Source: Microcoleus vaginatus PCC 9802
Lineage (GTDB): Bacteria > Cyanobacteriota > Cyanobacteriia > Cyanobacteriales > Microcoleaceae
Assembly (NCBI GenBank): GCA_022701275.1
Contig: CP031740.1
Coordinates: 5,159,001-5,223,000, forward strand
Length of the DNA: 64,000 bases
Direction of reading: 5' to 3'
Below the pieces are notes generated by a model that did no database searches, had not been told where the DNA came from, and was given only the letters and a program-made list of their open reading frames with translations. The position numbers and the translations under genes were made by a program. Positions 43,778 to 52,519 of the stretch are shown here, piece by piece (position 1 is the first letter of the stretch; each line of letters opens with the position of its first letter).

Positions 43778-44280
43778 ACTATTTGCTAACAGGAAAATTA
43801 GGTGATAACATTCAGTAATAAGTTCTCTGAGTTATCCAGCAGAAATCCTAACAAGATGAGTAATTATATCAAATCCGCTTGCATCGGAATTAATATTACC
43901 CCCAATCAGGACACGGCAGTGCCATTTGCCTACAATTAATCGGGTGAGAATTACATCTATCATTAAGTGTTCTTGATTATTTGACCGTCGAGACACCGCG
44001 AGTGCCCATTGGTGTCAACTTAACGTTAAACAGGTAGTCCGACAGTCCGACAGGGAATGAATTCCCGGCCTCAAAGCTAAAGTCCTCTCCAGAGGACTGA
44101 GAAGAAAATTTTTTAAACTCATGAGTCCTCATAGCGAGGACTTTAGCTATTAGACAGGGGTTTCAACCCCTGGCGGACTGCCGGATAGGCGGGAGGACTG
44201 ATAAACTAAAAGCTTAAGTTGACACGACGAAAGGCAGTGCCGTGTTCTCGGTATCATTCCTCAACTAAATTCTTCCATAC
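43778..44280. repeat. Intergenic repeats and a large imperfect hairpin, 503 bp
   Basis: At about 43867-43950 is a diverged copy of the ATATCAAATCCG/AATTAATATTACCC unit also found near 22208. Further on, AGCTAAAGTCCTC (44075-44087) pairs exactly with GAGGACTTTAGCT (44136-44148), and the flanking GTCCGACAG and GGCGGACTGCC elements extend the symmetry. The region follows two genes that converge on it (the binding protein on plus; the kinase stop at 44281 on minus). Confidence 0.65.
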
Positions 44281-47200
44281 TTACTTCTGTTTGATTACTA
44301 CCAAAGTAATGTCATCAAATACTTTTTGTTCCCCGATGTATCGCCGCAGGTCGTCAATAACAGCTTGCTTGATTTCTGCTGCTGACTGTCCCCTGTTAAG
44401 GGCAATAACTTCAATCAATGGCTCGATACCGTACTGAGCTTCCTTCATATTAAAAGCTTCCGTAATTCCATCACTATAGAGTACGACAACATCCCCCGAA
44501 TTTAAGTGTATTTCACTAGAAGCAATGAAATCGGCAATATCTGCTTCCAAGGCGATCGGGAAGCCTAAGTCCATGGTATCAATCCGCTCTACTTCGCCAC
44601 TGGAACGCACGACAATCACCTCTTCGTGCTGTCCGCTCAAACGCAGGGTGTTGTCCCGGTATTCCAGCAAAGAAAGGCTCATATTTTTACTGGACTTCAT
44701 GCGTTCTACGTTGTCAAAAAGCGTTTGGTTGACTGTCTGCAATAATTTAACTGGGTCGGTTTCATTGTGAACCAACAAAGTGCGAATTGCTGTTTGCGCC
44801 ATAATCATTAACACGCCGCTTTCTAAACCGTGTCCTGTCACATCGCCGATGCCAATTGTGGCTTTACCGCCGTAATTTAGTACGTCGTAGTAGTCGCCGC
44901 CAACTTCATCAGCCGGCTCCATAAATGCAGCAATTTCTAGCCCTGCAATTGACTCTAATTCCTGCTGTTGAGGCAAAATCATTTGTTGCAGGCGGCGGGT
45001 TACGTCTAGTTCGGCACTCATGCGAAGGTTTTCTACTTTTAGCCGATCGTTCAAAACCAATATTTCTGCATTAGCCTGGGCTAACTGTGCGGTGCGATCT
45101 TCTACTTTTTGCTCTAAAGTTCGGTTGTAATCTTCTAATTTTTCGTAGAGAGTTGCATTTTCAATAGAGATCGCAGCTTGAGCCGCAATGATTTTTAAAG
45201 TTTCGACTCTTTCCGAGGTAAATGCACCGATCGCCAAATTATTTTCTAAGTATAGAATGCCACCTAGTTTGCCTTGATTGAGTAGGGGGGTGCAGAGGAT
45301 CGATTTGGGCCCAGTTGCGGTAATGTAAGAATCCCCAGTAAATAGTCCTTCATCGGTGGCGTTATTTAATACTACATTTTCGTGGCTGCGAGCGACGTAG
45401 TTAACTATGGCGGTTGACAGTAGGGGAATTCCAGTTGCAGGATCTACAGAATCTACCGGAATGGATTGCATAATGGTAATGATCTCGCATTCTACGGCTG
45501 CTTCGGCTTCAATCGCCCAATTGCCGCCTTTATCCAGAATCAGAAAACCTTTTTGAGCGCCTGCGTTTTCAATTACAGTTTTCATCACCTGGTTTAACAA
45601 TTGTTCGAGAACGATTTCACCGGAAATAGCTTGGGATGCTTTCATTACTGCGGCAAAATCCAGTGCTTCGCCGGAATTGCTACCAGTTGTGGTGATGGGA
45701 TTGATGATATTATTTTCAGTATCTGTTCGGGTTGAACCAAGCGACTGAATGGCTAAAAACTGCGGGTATCGCCCTTCTAAATCTTTTACCTTAGCTATAG
45801 CCCCCCAGCGCTGATAAGCATAGTGGGCATCTTGCAGGTAGTGACGGGCAACATGATTTTGATTTCTGCCTAAATAAAACCTGCCTGCTAGTTCGTAGGC
45901 GAGGGCTTCTTCGTTGAGATATTCATTTTCGCGGGCTAAGATGATGGCTTTATCGTAATATTCTCTGGCATCCTTATCGTTGCCTAATACGCGATCGCGT
46001 TCCGCTTCTACTAGATAGAATTTGTGCAGGTAATTCATGGGAGCTTGCTTTGCCCATGTTTCCATTTTTTCTTGTTTACCAGCAACCTTTGTCAGGATTT
46101 CTTCTCTTTCTGTTTCTGAGGAATTAGGATAGAGCGCTAGTCGGGCTAACATATCATACAAATAGACAACAGGGAGAATAAAAAAGGAGCCTGCATTAGC
46201 TGAGTATTCTTCAAAGCGGTCTGCATTCTCCACAGCTTGCTGAAATTCCTCGAAAAGATAACAGAGGATAACTTTATGTGAATAAACGTGCATGAGCCCA
46301 GTTCTATCGCCACCTGCTTGATGAACGGGTATCATCTTTTGTTCGTCGTATACTTCACCAATCAAACAGCAGGGATTTTCTACTTGTTCCCCCATGTTCA
46401 GGATCGCCTGCATAGAGATTTTACCCCAATGAATGTATGCTTCCTGTTGAGTTTGATAAGTAAATTCAAGGGCTTTCGCCATTTCTTTCTTGGCATCGAT
46501 CAGCTCCACACCGCTGAGGTACAAAGCGTAAGCATAGCTAAGGGTAATACTAGCAGCATATTCAAGATCTCCTGTTTCTATCGCACATTGATAAGCTTCC
46601 ATGCACAAAGAAGATGTGTCTTTGAGCGGTTCATTCCAATGCTTGATAAATGTCTTATATATTGCATAAATTCTTGCTTTAAATGTTCTATCTTTGAATC
46701 GATCCAGTAGCTTCAAAGCAAGTTGACTAAACTGATAGCCAGTGTCAAGCTCTCCTGACGAGCAGAGGATCATTCCGTAACCTATATACGGTAAAGCAGA
46801 GCTAGCAGCATTACCATGCTGAATCGATAAATTCACCTGTCGGCACCAAATTAATAAGCTCAGTTGATTCATTGCTATGAACGCAGGACCCAACAAGTAG
46901 TTCATCACCCGCATAGCTGCTAGTTTATACGGGTCGGTCATTTGCGGTAAGTCGATTAGATCCTGGGCTTGCCTGCCCGCTAAAGCAGATTTTATCTGCT
47001 CCATCTCTTGTGCCAGATCGGATTGGTTCGGTCGTTGCGGTAATTCTACCCCAAGTAATTTCAGAACTTCTAGCCCAATGTCGATCGCCTCTAGGAATTT
47101 AGTTTGGGCGCAATAAGCTTGCATCTTGACTTCATAGACTTTTACTTTTTCTAACAGCGTTTGGGCTTTTTGCAAAACTACCCCAGCTAAGCGCTCCATT

Positions 47201-49623
47201 TCATCGTAGTTAGCAATTGTATAAGCTGTTTCTGCTGCTTCTAAATGCAAATCTAAGGTAAGGTTGTACTGCTGCGACCAACTCTTTTTATTTAACAAAC
47301 TTAAGCCAATCTGAAGGTAATTGAAAGCTGGTTGACTAGCCGCTGAAGATTTGGCTTTTTTACCTGCCTGTAAGTTTAATTGAGCTAACTCGTATCGCTC
47401 TATTTGTTGATCTATCAGCGCTCGGCCTTTGTTCAACTGATTGACAATATCAAACAGCTTCTGTGCCACTTCTTCAGATGGTGTATTTTGAAGTAACAAC
47501 CTGCCCACGCGCAGATGTACTGATTGTCTATCAGGTTCGGAGATGAGAGAGTAAACTGCTTGTTGAATGCGATCGTGAGCAAATTTGTATTCTGCAACTA
47601 ACTGATCGGACAAACCTGCTACATCAAGTTCCGCCAACTGATAGGCATGGCTGAGGGGTATAATTAGACCGGATTGGAGTGCTGACCGTAAATCTGTTGC
47701 TGTTTCTTGGAGAGATTTTTCGTATATAATCGCCAGTGTTTTCAAGTCAAACTGATTCCCCACGCAAGCTGCTAATTTTAATACTGCCTGAGTTGCTGTC
47801 GGGAGTTTTTTTACATTTTTGCTCGTCAGATCTAAAACGTTATCTGTAATTGGTTGCGCTTTTATTTGTTCTAAGTCCCACTGCCATTTCTGAGATTCGT
47901 AGTTAAAATATAACCATGCTTCAGAATGCAGGGATTTTAAGAATTCATTGATAAAAAACGGATTACCACCAGTTTTTTGCTGGAGCAATTTGGCAAGTGG
48001 CTTAGCATTTTTTGATTCCGCAAAAAGCGTATCAACTAAAAGTTGCGTAATATCGGTTAAGGCTAAAGGTGTCAAAAATATTTTATTAATGGTTGTTACT
48101 TTTGCTTTGGCAATATTTTCCAAAATTTGAGTTAGCGGATGTGCTTCGCTTACTTCATTATCCCGATATGCACCAATTAGAAATAGATATTTATTATCGG
48201 CTACTGTCATCAACAGTTGAATTAATTCTAGCGAGGCTCTATCTGCCCACTGTAAGTCGTCTAAGAAAATTACTAAGGGATGTTCGAGTTGTGTGAATAT
48301 ATTAATAAATTTTTGCAAAACCCGATTAAAGCGATTTCTCTGTTCTGCTGGCGGGAGATCTGGTAGGGGTGGTTGCGAACCAATAATTAGTTCTACTTCA
48401 GGAATAACTTCAACGATTACCCCTCCAGCTTCCCCTAATTCTGCTTGGAGTTTCTCTCGCCATTTGCTAATTTCTGCATCGCTTTCTGTTAGTAACTGCC
48501 GCACTAACGAACGAAATGCCTGAATTAAGGATGCGTAGGGAGTATCTCGTTGAAATTGGTCAAACTTACCAGAAATAAAATAACCGCGTTGGCGAGTCAG
48601 CGGCTTATATATTTCTTGTATTAATACAGTTTTTCCAATCCCACAATATCCTGAAACCAGCATCATTTCGCTGGTTCCTTGGCTGACTCGCTCGAAAGCA
48701 GCTAATAGGGCAGAAATTTTCCGCTCTCGCCCGTACAGTTTTTGCGGAATTTGAAATCGATCGGAAATCTCGTGCCGATCAATCGGGAAAGGGTCAATTT
48801 GCTCTTTGCTCTGCCACTGTCTGAGACATTCTTGTAAATCGGCCTTTAGCTGATATGCTGATAAATAGCGTTCCTCAGCATTTTTTGCCATTAATTTCAA
48901 TACGATCGCCGAAATAATAGGTGGAACTTCTGGTTTAATTTCGTGCGGTGGGATAGGTTGTTTAGCAATATGACAATGCACTAATTCCAAAACATCATTG
49001 GTGGGGAAAGGTAACTGTCCGGTTAGTAATTCATAAAAAGTTATCCCCAACGAGTAAAAATCAGTGCGGTAATCGATTGTTCGATTCATGCGACCTGTTT
49101 GTTCTGGCGAGATATAAGCCACCGTTCCTTCTAATACGTTCGGGTTAAGAAAACTTGGGTTTTCTCGCGACAGGGTTGTAGAAATTCCAAAATCAATTAG
49201 CTTCAGCTTACCTGTCTGCTGATTTAAAACAATATTTGATGGGTTAATATCTTTATGAATGATGTGCTGCTGGTGAACCTGACCGAGAATGTCAACAATT
49301 TCAATTGCAAGATGGAGAAATTCAGCAATTGTAAATTGTTTCTTAACGATTATATAATTGAGGGATTCGCCACCAAAATCTTCTAACGCAATTACCCACT
49401 GATTTTCTATGTTTTGGAAGCTGTAAACATCTATTACGCCTGATAAATTAATGTTTTGGGTTATTTCATACTCTCGCTTAAACCAGGCAATTTTTTCAGG
49501 TGAAGGATAGGATTCTTTGAGCATTTTGAGGATAACAGGCAGATTGTCTGCTTGCCGATATCCGCGATAGACTAAGGAGTTACTGCTCTCATGCAGTTTT
49601 TCAGTAATTTGGTAATTTTGCAT
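44281..49623 (-). CDS. Giant signalling protein: Ser/Thr kinase, AAA ATPase, GAF, SpoIIE phosphatase
   Basis: A 1780-residue cytoplasmic protein. The kinase (about 1-265) has VILKML, IIHKDINPSNIVL (HKDxN instead of HRDxK, usual for this cyanobacterial group), LIDFGIST and YISPEQTGR. A predicted ATPase (about 290-560) has GYCGIGKTVLIQ and LVIFLDDLQWAD. A long TPR-like helical part spans about 560-1300. A GAF domain (about 1325-1490) and a coiled coil precede a PP2C/SpoIIE phosphatase (about 1575-1780) with GGDYYDVL, IGIGDVTGHGLESGV and VVLYSDGITEAF. It resembles the HstK-type kinases, but with a phosphatase instead of a histidine kinase. It lies downstream of a borosin-like peptide gene, behind a terminator. 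Confidence 0.93.
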   Translation of the reverse strand: MQNYQITEKLHESSNSLVYRGYRQADNLPVILKMLKESYPSPEKIAWFKREYEITQNINLSGVIDVYSFQNIENQWVIALEDFGGESLNYIIVKKQFTIAEFLHLAIEIVDILGQVHQQHIIHKDINPSNIVLNQQTGKLKLIDFGISTTLSRENPSFLNPNVLEGTVAYISPEQTGRMNRTIDYRTDFYSLGITFYELLTGQLPFPTNDVLELVHCHIAKQPIPPHEIKPEVPPIISAIVLKLMAKNAEERYLSAYQLKADLQECLRQWQSKEQIDPFPIDRHEISDRFQIPQKLYGRERKISALLAAFERVSQGTSEMMLVSGYCGIGKTVLIQEIYKPLTRQRGYFISGKFDQFQRDTPYASLIQAFRSLVRQLLTESDAEISKWREKLQAELGEAGGVIVEVIPEVELIIGSQPPLPDLPPAEQRNRFNRVLQKFINIFTQLEHPLVIFLDDLQWADRASLELIQLLMTVADNKYLFLIGAYRDNEVSEAHPLTQILENIAKAKVTTINKIFLTPLALTDITQLLVDTLFAESKNAKPLAKLLQQKTGGNPFFINEFLKSLHSEAWLYFNYESQKWQWDLEQIKAQPITDNVLDLTSKNVKKLPTATQAVLKLAACVGNQFDLKTLAIIYEKSLQETATDLRSALQSGLIIPLSHAYQLAELDVAGLSDQLVAEYKFAHDRIQQAVYSLISEPDRQSVHLRVGRLLLQNTPSEEVAQKLFDIVNQLNKGRALIDQQIERYELAQLNLQAGKKAKSSAASQPAFNYLQIGLSLLNKKSWSQQYNLTLDLHLEAAETAYTIANYDEMERLAGVVLQKAQTLLEKVKVYEVKMQAYCAQTKFLEAIDIGLEVLKLLGVELPQRPNQSDLAQEMEQIKSALAGRQAQDLIDLPQMTDPYKLAAMRVMNYLLGPAFIAMNQLSLLIWCRQVNLSIQHGNAASSALPYIGYGMILCSSGELDTGYQFSQLALKLLDRFKDRTFKARIYAIYKTFIKHWNEPLKDTSSLCMEAYQCAIETGDLEYAASITLSYAYALYLSGVELIDAKKEMAKALEFTYQTQQEAYIHWGKISMQAILNMGEQVENPCCLIGEVYDEQKMIPVHQAGGDRTGLMHVYSHKVILCYLFEEFQQAVENADRFEEYSANAGSFFILPVVYLYDMLARLALYPNSSETEREEILTKVAGKQEKMETWAKQAPMNYLHKFYLVEAERDRVLGNDKDAREYYDKAIILARENEYLNEEALAYELAGRFYLGRNQNHVARHYLQDAHYAYQRWGAIAKVKDLEGRYPQFLAIQSLGSTRTDTENNIINPITTTGSNSGEALDFAAVMKASQAISGEIVLEQLLNQVMKTVIENAGAQKGFLILDKGGNWAIEAEAAVECEIITIMQSIPVDSVDPATGIPLLSTAIVNYVARSHENVVLNNATDEGLFTGDSYITATGPKSILCTPLLNQGKLGGILYLENNLAIGAFTSERVETLKIIAAQAAISIENATLYEKLEDYNRTLEQKVEDRTAQLAQANAEILVLNDRLKVENLRMSAELDVTRRLQQMILPQQQELESIAGLEIAAFMEPADEVGGDYYDVLNYGGKATIGIGDVTGHGLESGVLMIMAQTAIRTLLVHNETDPVKLLQTVNQTLFDNVERMKSSKNMSLSLLEYRDNTLRLSGQHEEVIVVRSSGEVERIDTMDLGFPIALEADIADFIASSEIHLNSGDVVVLYSDGITEAFNMKEAQYGIEPLIEVIALNRGQSAAEIKQAVIDDLRRYIGEQKVFDDITLVVIKQK

Positions 49624-49640
49624 ACTTATGTTTTGAGGAT

Positions 49641-49664
49641 AAAAAACCGCAACAAGTGCGGTTT
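49641..49664 (-). terminator. Intrinsic terminator between peptide gene and kinase gene
   Basis: Read on the minus strand: AAACCGCA, loop CTTGT, TGCGGTTT, then a run of Ts (T tract at 49641-49646). The stem is 8 bp and perfect. It lies 72 bases after the peptide gene stop and only 17 bases before the kinase start at 49623, so it should end most transcripts of the peptide operon or act as an attenuator for the kinase. Confidence 0.8.
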
Positions 49665-49735
49665 GAGATGAGGAAATATCAATCTACTTTCCCAAGTGTA
49701 GACAATGATGAGTAATTTAACTTCAATCCCACATC

Positions 49736-50014
49736 CTATTCAGAGTCAGGTTTGGGGTCTGGCGGTGGAGAAGGAGGAAAAGGGTCTGGATCTGGCAAGG
49801 GATCGGGTCCGGGATCGAACACAGTAATAGCAAACGTAACTCGTTCCTCAGCAAAAAGTGCTGTAATTTTAGCGTTTTCACCGCTCATCATTGCAGTCTG
49901 TTCTGCTTCAGTTAAACCCATTTCTTCCATTAAGGAACTGGGGTTGTTGAGGAAAGCACTTTGTTTCTTCGTGTCAAGTGCTAAATCTGTTAACAAATCC
50001 AATAGGTTACTCAT
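49736..50014 (-). CDS. Putative split-borosin precursor peptide (LigA-like leader, Pro/Asp-rich tail)
   Basis: A 92-residue peptide. Residues 1-55 (LLDLLTDLALDTKKQSAFLN, NPSSLMEEMGLTEAEQTAMM, SGENAKITALF) have the helical LigA-like pattern of the Shewanella borosin precursor SonA (which, as I recall it, runs LSDFFTQLGQDAQLMEDYKQ, NPEAVMRAHGLTDEQINAVM). Then comes a hydrophobic strand VTFAITVF (59-66), at the place of the methylated core in SonA, and a tail of Asp-Pro repeats (67-92). AGGAGA at 50022-50027, seven bases before the ATG, is a strong ribosome binding site. The matching N-methyltransferase is encoded upstream (52520..53308). The tail is longer and more Pro-rich than in SonA. Confidence 0.8.
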   Translation of the reverse strand: MSNLLDLLTDLALDTKKQSAFLNNPSSLMEEMGLTEAEQTAMMSGENAKITALFAEERVTFAITVFDPGPDPLPDPDPFPPSPPPDPKPDSE

Positions 50015-50108
50015 GGGATATTCTCCTAAATCTCTAAGGTCGCGAACAGTGAAGAACTAAACTAATCGTCATTGATTTTTTCAGTTGATTTTCTGGCAAT
50101 TAAGGGTT

Positions 50109-51518
50109 TCATTGATTGGGTTCAGAAAATTTTAACACTATTCCATCATCGTGCAACTTTTTAAATATCTTTACTCTGTCTTCATGTGAAAACACTGGAG
50201 TTTGATAAAGCCTTTCTGTAACGTAGTAAGGATTGATGAGGAATGCAAGCTCTAGATAAGCCGTTTCTGTACCAATATTACTTTTGTTTCCCAGAAGATG
50301 GCTTACTTCGGCAAGAAAGAAAAGAATATAACTCCACATCTCTGTCAGTGCAAAGTTTTCCCATAGCCATAATTGTGCCTCTGTTTTTTTTACACCTAAA
50401 TCAGGTTGTTTTATCACATCTTCTAAAACAAGCTTCTTTAATTTATGTCCCTCCTCAGCATGACTATTTATCCATTTCAACTGTTCTATACTAACTGAGG
50501 GTTCTGGAACATTAATTTGATGTCGTAATACCTTTTTAAATTTGTGACAAAACTCCACTTCTGTATCTTCAAAAAACTGCTCTAATTTTCTTTGAATCTT
50601 TTTAATGTCGTTTGGTTTTAATGACCCTCTTTCTTCCTTCTTTTGGTTAGCCTCAATTATGGTGAGAATTAGCTTAGCCATCAAGTCCCCTGGACTAAGT
50701 ATTAAAGCTTGTTGGAGAAAAGCGATCGCCCTAATGTAGTGTGTTTTTTTATCCTCTGGGTCTGAGTGTTCCTTGGTCAAATAAAAAGACAAGAAAGCGT
50801 GTTCGTAAAGATTTACCCTGCCACTTTTCAAGAATGGAACGGGAGAAGAAGACTGTTGCATAATCTCCATACTGGGAGCTATTACAGCTTCAACTCCCAA
50901 ATCCCAGAATGAATTTTTGTAGTCTTGAGTCAATCTGTAAACTGTCGATCGCATACCCCATGCCCAAGCGTATGTAGGCATGAGTTCAATCGCTCTATTA
51001 AGGCATTTCAAAGCGTCTTTTGCGTGTTGTTTTATGTTTTCTTTTCCGCAAGAATTTTCTGGATTAGGTTGCTGAGATATCGGCTCCTTCAGGAAGTGGA
51101 TGATACCTTTAGTTATATACAGGCGATGGGTTGCCCCCAAGTGAGCTAATGCCCAGGCATAGTTACTGTCTTCTGGTGGTTTAGAGTCAAGCGCTTTTTG
51201 GAAATGCTTGATCGCCTTTTCAACATATTCTGGCCTTCTGTTATTTTCCGTAATTGCTCGAAGACGATAGGTTTCACCTAGCTGTGCATGAGCCCAGAAA
51301 TACCTATCGTTTTTGTCGATCGCTTTCTTTAAATAATGTTTTGCTTTCCCATAATCCATCAAATGGTAATAGGTTGCTCCTAAGTGAGCATTAACCCAAG
51401 CATTGTCAGGATACATTTGGAGTTGTTCAAATATCTCGATCGCCTGTTCGTAAGCCCCTGACAAGCGAAGAGTTTCTGCTTGTTGAGCCATCATCATATC
51501 GCTGATATCCATCTGCAT
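50109..51518 (-). CDS. TPR protein of the borosin-like operon (downstream)
   Basis: A 469-residue soluble protein. The N-terminal half has several TPR units, for example AIEIFEQLQMYPDNAWVNAH, AKHYLKKAIDKNDRYFWAHA and CLNRAIELMPTYAWAWGMRS. Around residues 280-400 it turns into a different helical region (KPNDIKKIQRKLEQFFEDTE, VSIEQLKWINSHAEEGHKLK) and ends with YLELAFLINPYYVTERLYQT. The ATG at 51518 is favoured by AGGA eight bases upstream; a GTG at 51539 has none. It lies 94 bases before the precursor peptide gene and may bind the peptide, its product or a partner; this is inferred from position only. Confidence 0.85.
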   Translation of the reverse strand: MQMDISDMMMAQQAETLRLSGAYEQAIEIFEQLQMYPDNAWVNAHLGATYYHLMDYGKAKHYLKKAIDKNDRYFWAHAQLGETYRLRAITENNRRPEYVEKAIKHFQKALDSKPPEDSNYAWALAHLGATHRLYITKGIIHFLKEPISQQPNPENSCGKENIKQHAKDALKCLNRAIELMPTYAWAWGMRSTVYRLTQDYKNSFWDLGVEAVIAPSMEIMQQSSSPVPFLKSGRVNLYEHAFLSFYLTKEHSDPEDKKTHYIRAIAFLQQALILSPGDLMAKLILTIIEANQKKEERGSLKPNDIKKIQRKLEQFFEDTEVEFCHKFKKVLRHQINVPEPSVSIEQLKWINSHAEEGHKLKKLVLEDVIKQPDLGVKKTEAQLWLWENFALTEMWSYILFFLAEVSHLLGNKSNIGTETAYLELAFLINPYYVTERLYQTPVFSHEDRVKIFKKLHDDGIVLKFSEPNQ

Positions 51519-51577
51519 AAAATTATCCTGAAAAGACACTTGATGTTTAATTACTTGAAATTTGTTTTCTCAAACAC

Positions 51578-52438
51578 TTAACTAGCGAGTAATGCCTGAG
51601 TTCTCGGGTCGTCCCGCCAATCCAACCAAGCTGGATCGTGACCGACTAACTCAATGGCTTCATCGTTGATAGGAATAGCTTCTCGCAGATATTCCCATGC
51701 TTGTTCGCAGTTACCTGTCAAGATTGCTAAACCGCTGAGTCGGTAGAGAATATCTCCCCGATCGCCCGTTTCCCATTGAGAAAGCAATGCTGTCCGCGAT
51801 CGCTCGATTTCCCTTGCGGCTTTGTCCACTCCTTGCCAACGCGCCTTTGATACTGCGATACAGTATAAAGCTGTCGTGTCATCAGCAATTTGTTGCAACC
51901 TCTGTTCACAACAGGCGATCGCCTCGGAATATTGACCGTCATAGCAAAAGATCAACCCTCTCTCCGTTTGCCAATTTTTCACAAATATGGTTTCGTCAAG
52001 GGCGATCGCTCGATCGAAGTCAATCAGGGATTGCTTGTAGCACTTCATCAACTCATAAACGCGGCAGCGATAAGCGATCGCCCAAACGTAATCCGACTGA
52101 TGCTCAATTGCTCGATCCAAGTCAGCCAGTGCCTTTGTGTAATATGATTCTCCCAGAAAGCGGTAGGTTACGCCTCGGTGTGCGATCGCCCAATTATAAT
52201 CAGGGTTCAGTTCAATGGCGCGGTTGAAATCTGCGAATGCCTCCTGATAGCGTTTCATCAGATAATAAGTTTCGCCCCGGTGTGCGATCGCCCAAGCATT
52301 GTTAGGCTCCAAGTCGAGCGATCGGTTGAAATCGTCTAAAGCTGCTTCAAAATGTCCCGTCAGCCGATGGTTTTCACCATGATGAGCCAGAGCCCTAGCA
52401 TCGTCGGGGTTTTGTTCTATATAAAGCGACATTACCAC
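51578..52438 (-). CDS. TPR protein of the borosin-like operon (upstream)
   Basis: A 286-residue soluble protein made of TPR units: ALDDFNRSLDLEPNNAWAIA, AFADFNRAIELNPDYNWAIA, ALADLDRAIEHQSDYVWAIA and SLIDFDRAIALDETIFVKN. Each repeat has a Trp-Ala-Ile-Ala cap. The last third (TTALYCIAVSKARWQGVDKA; AWEYLREAIPINDEAIELVG; DPAWLDWRDDPRTQALLAS) is seen in other cyanobacterial TPR proteins linked to kinases or conflict systems. The start is probably GTG at 52438 behind AAGGAG (seven-base spacing). It directly follows the borosin-type methyltransferase gene (81 bases). Confidence 0.85.
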   Translation of the reverse strand: MVMSLYIEQNPDDARALAHHGENHRLTGHFEAALDDFNRSLDLEPNNAWAIAHRGETYYLMKRYQEAFADFNRAIELNPDYNWAIAHRGVTYRFLGESYYTKALADLDRAIEHQSDYVWAIAYRCRVYELMKCYKQSLIDFDRAIALDETIFVKNWQTERGLIFCYDGQYSEAIACCEQRLQQIADDTTALYCIAVSKARWQGVDKAAREIERSRTALLSQWETGDRGDILYRLSGLAILTGNCEQAWEYLREAIPINDEAIELVGHDPAWLDWRDDPRTQALLAS

Positions 52439-52519
52439 ATTTTTTCTCCTTTAACACATACACTTTTTGCCTGCTGGAAAAATAATGTATTTTTTACTAC
52501 ATTCTCTTGGCAAAATACC

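Noticed and set aside
49736..50014. Reading the small peptide as a Nif11-type or LigAB dioxygenase subunit
   Set aside because: The leader is LigA-like, but there is no catalytic dioxygenase partner, the tail is Pro/Asp-rich, and a borosin methyltransferase is in the same operon; the SonA-like reading fits better.
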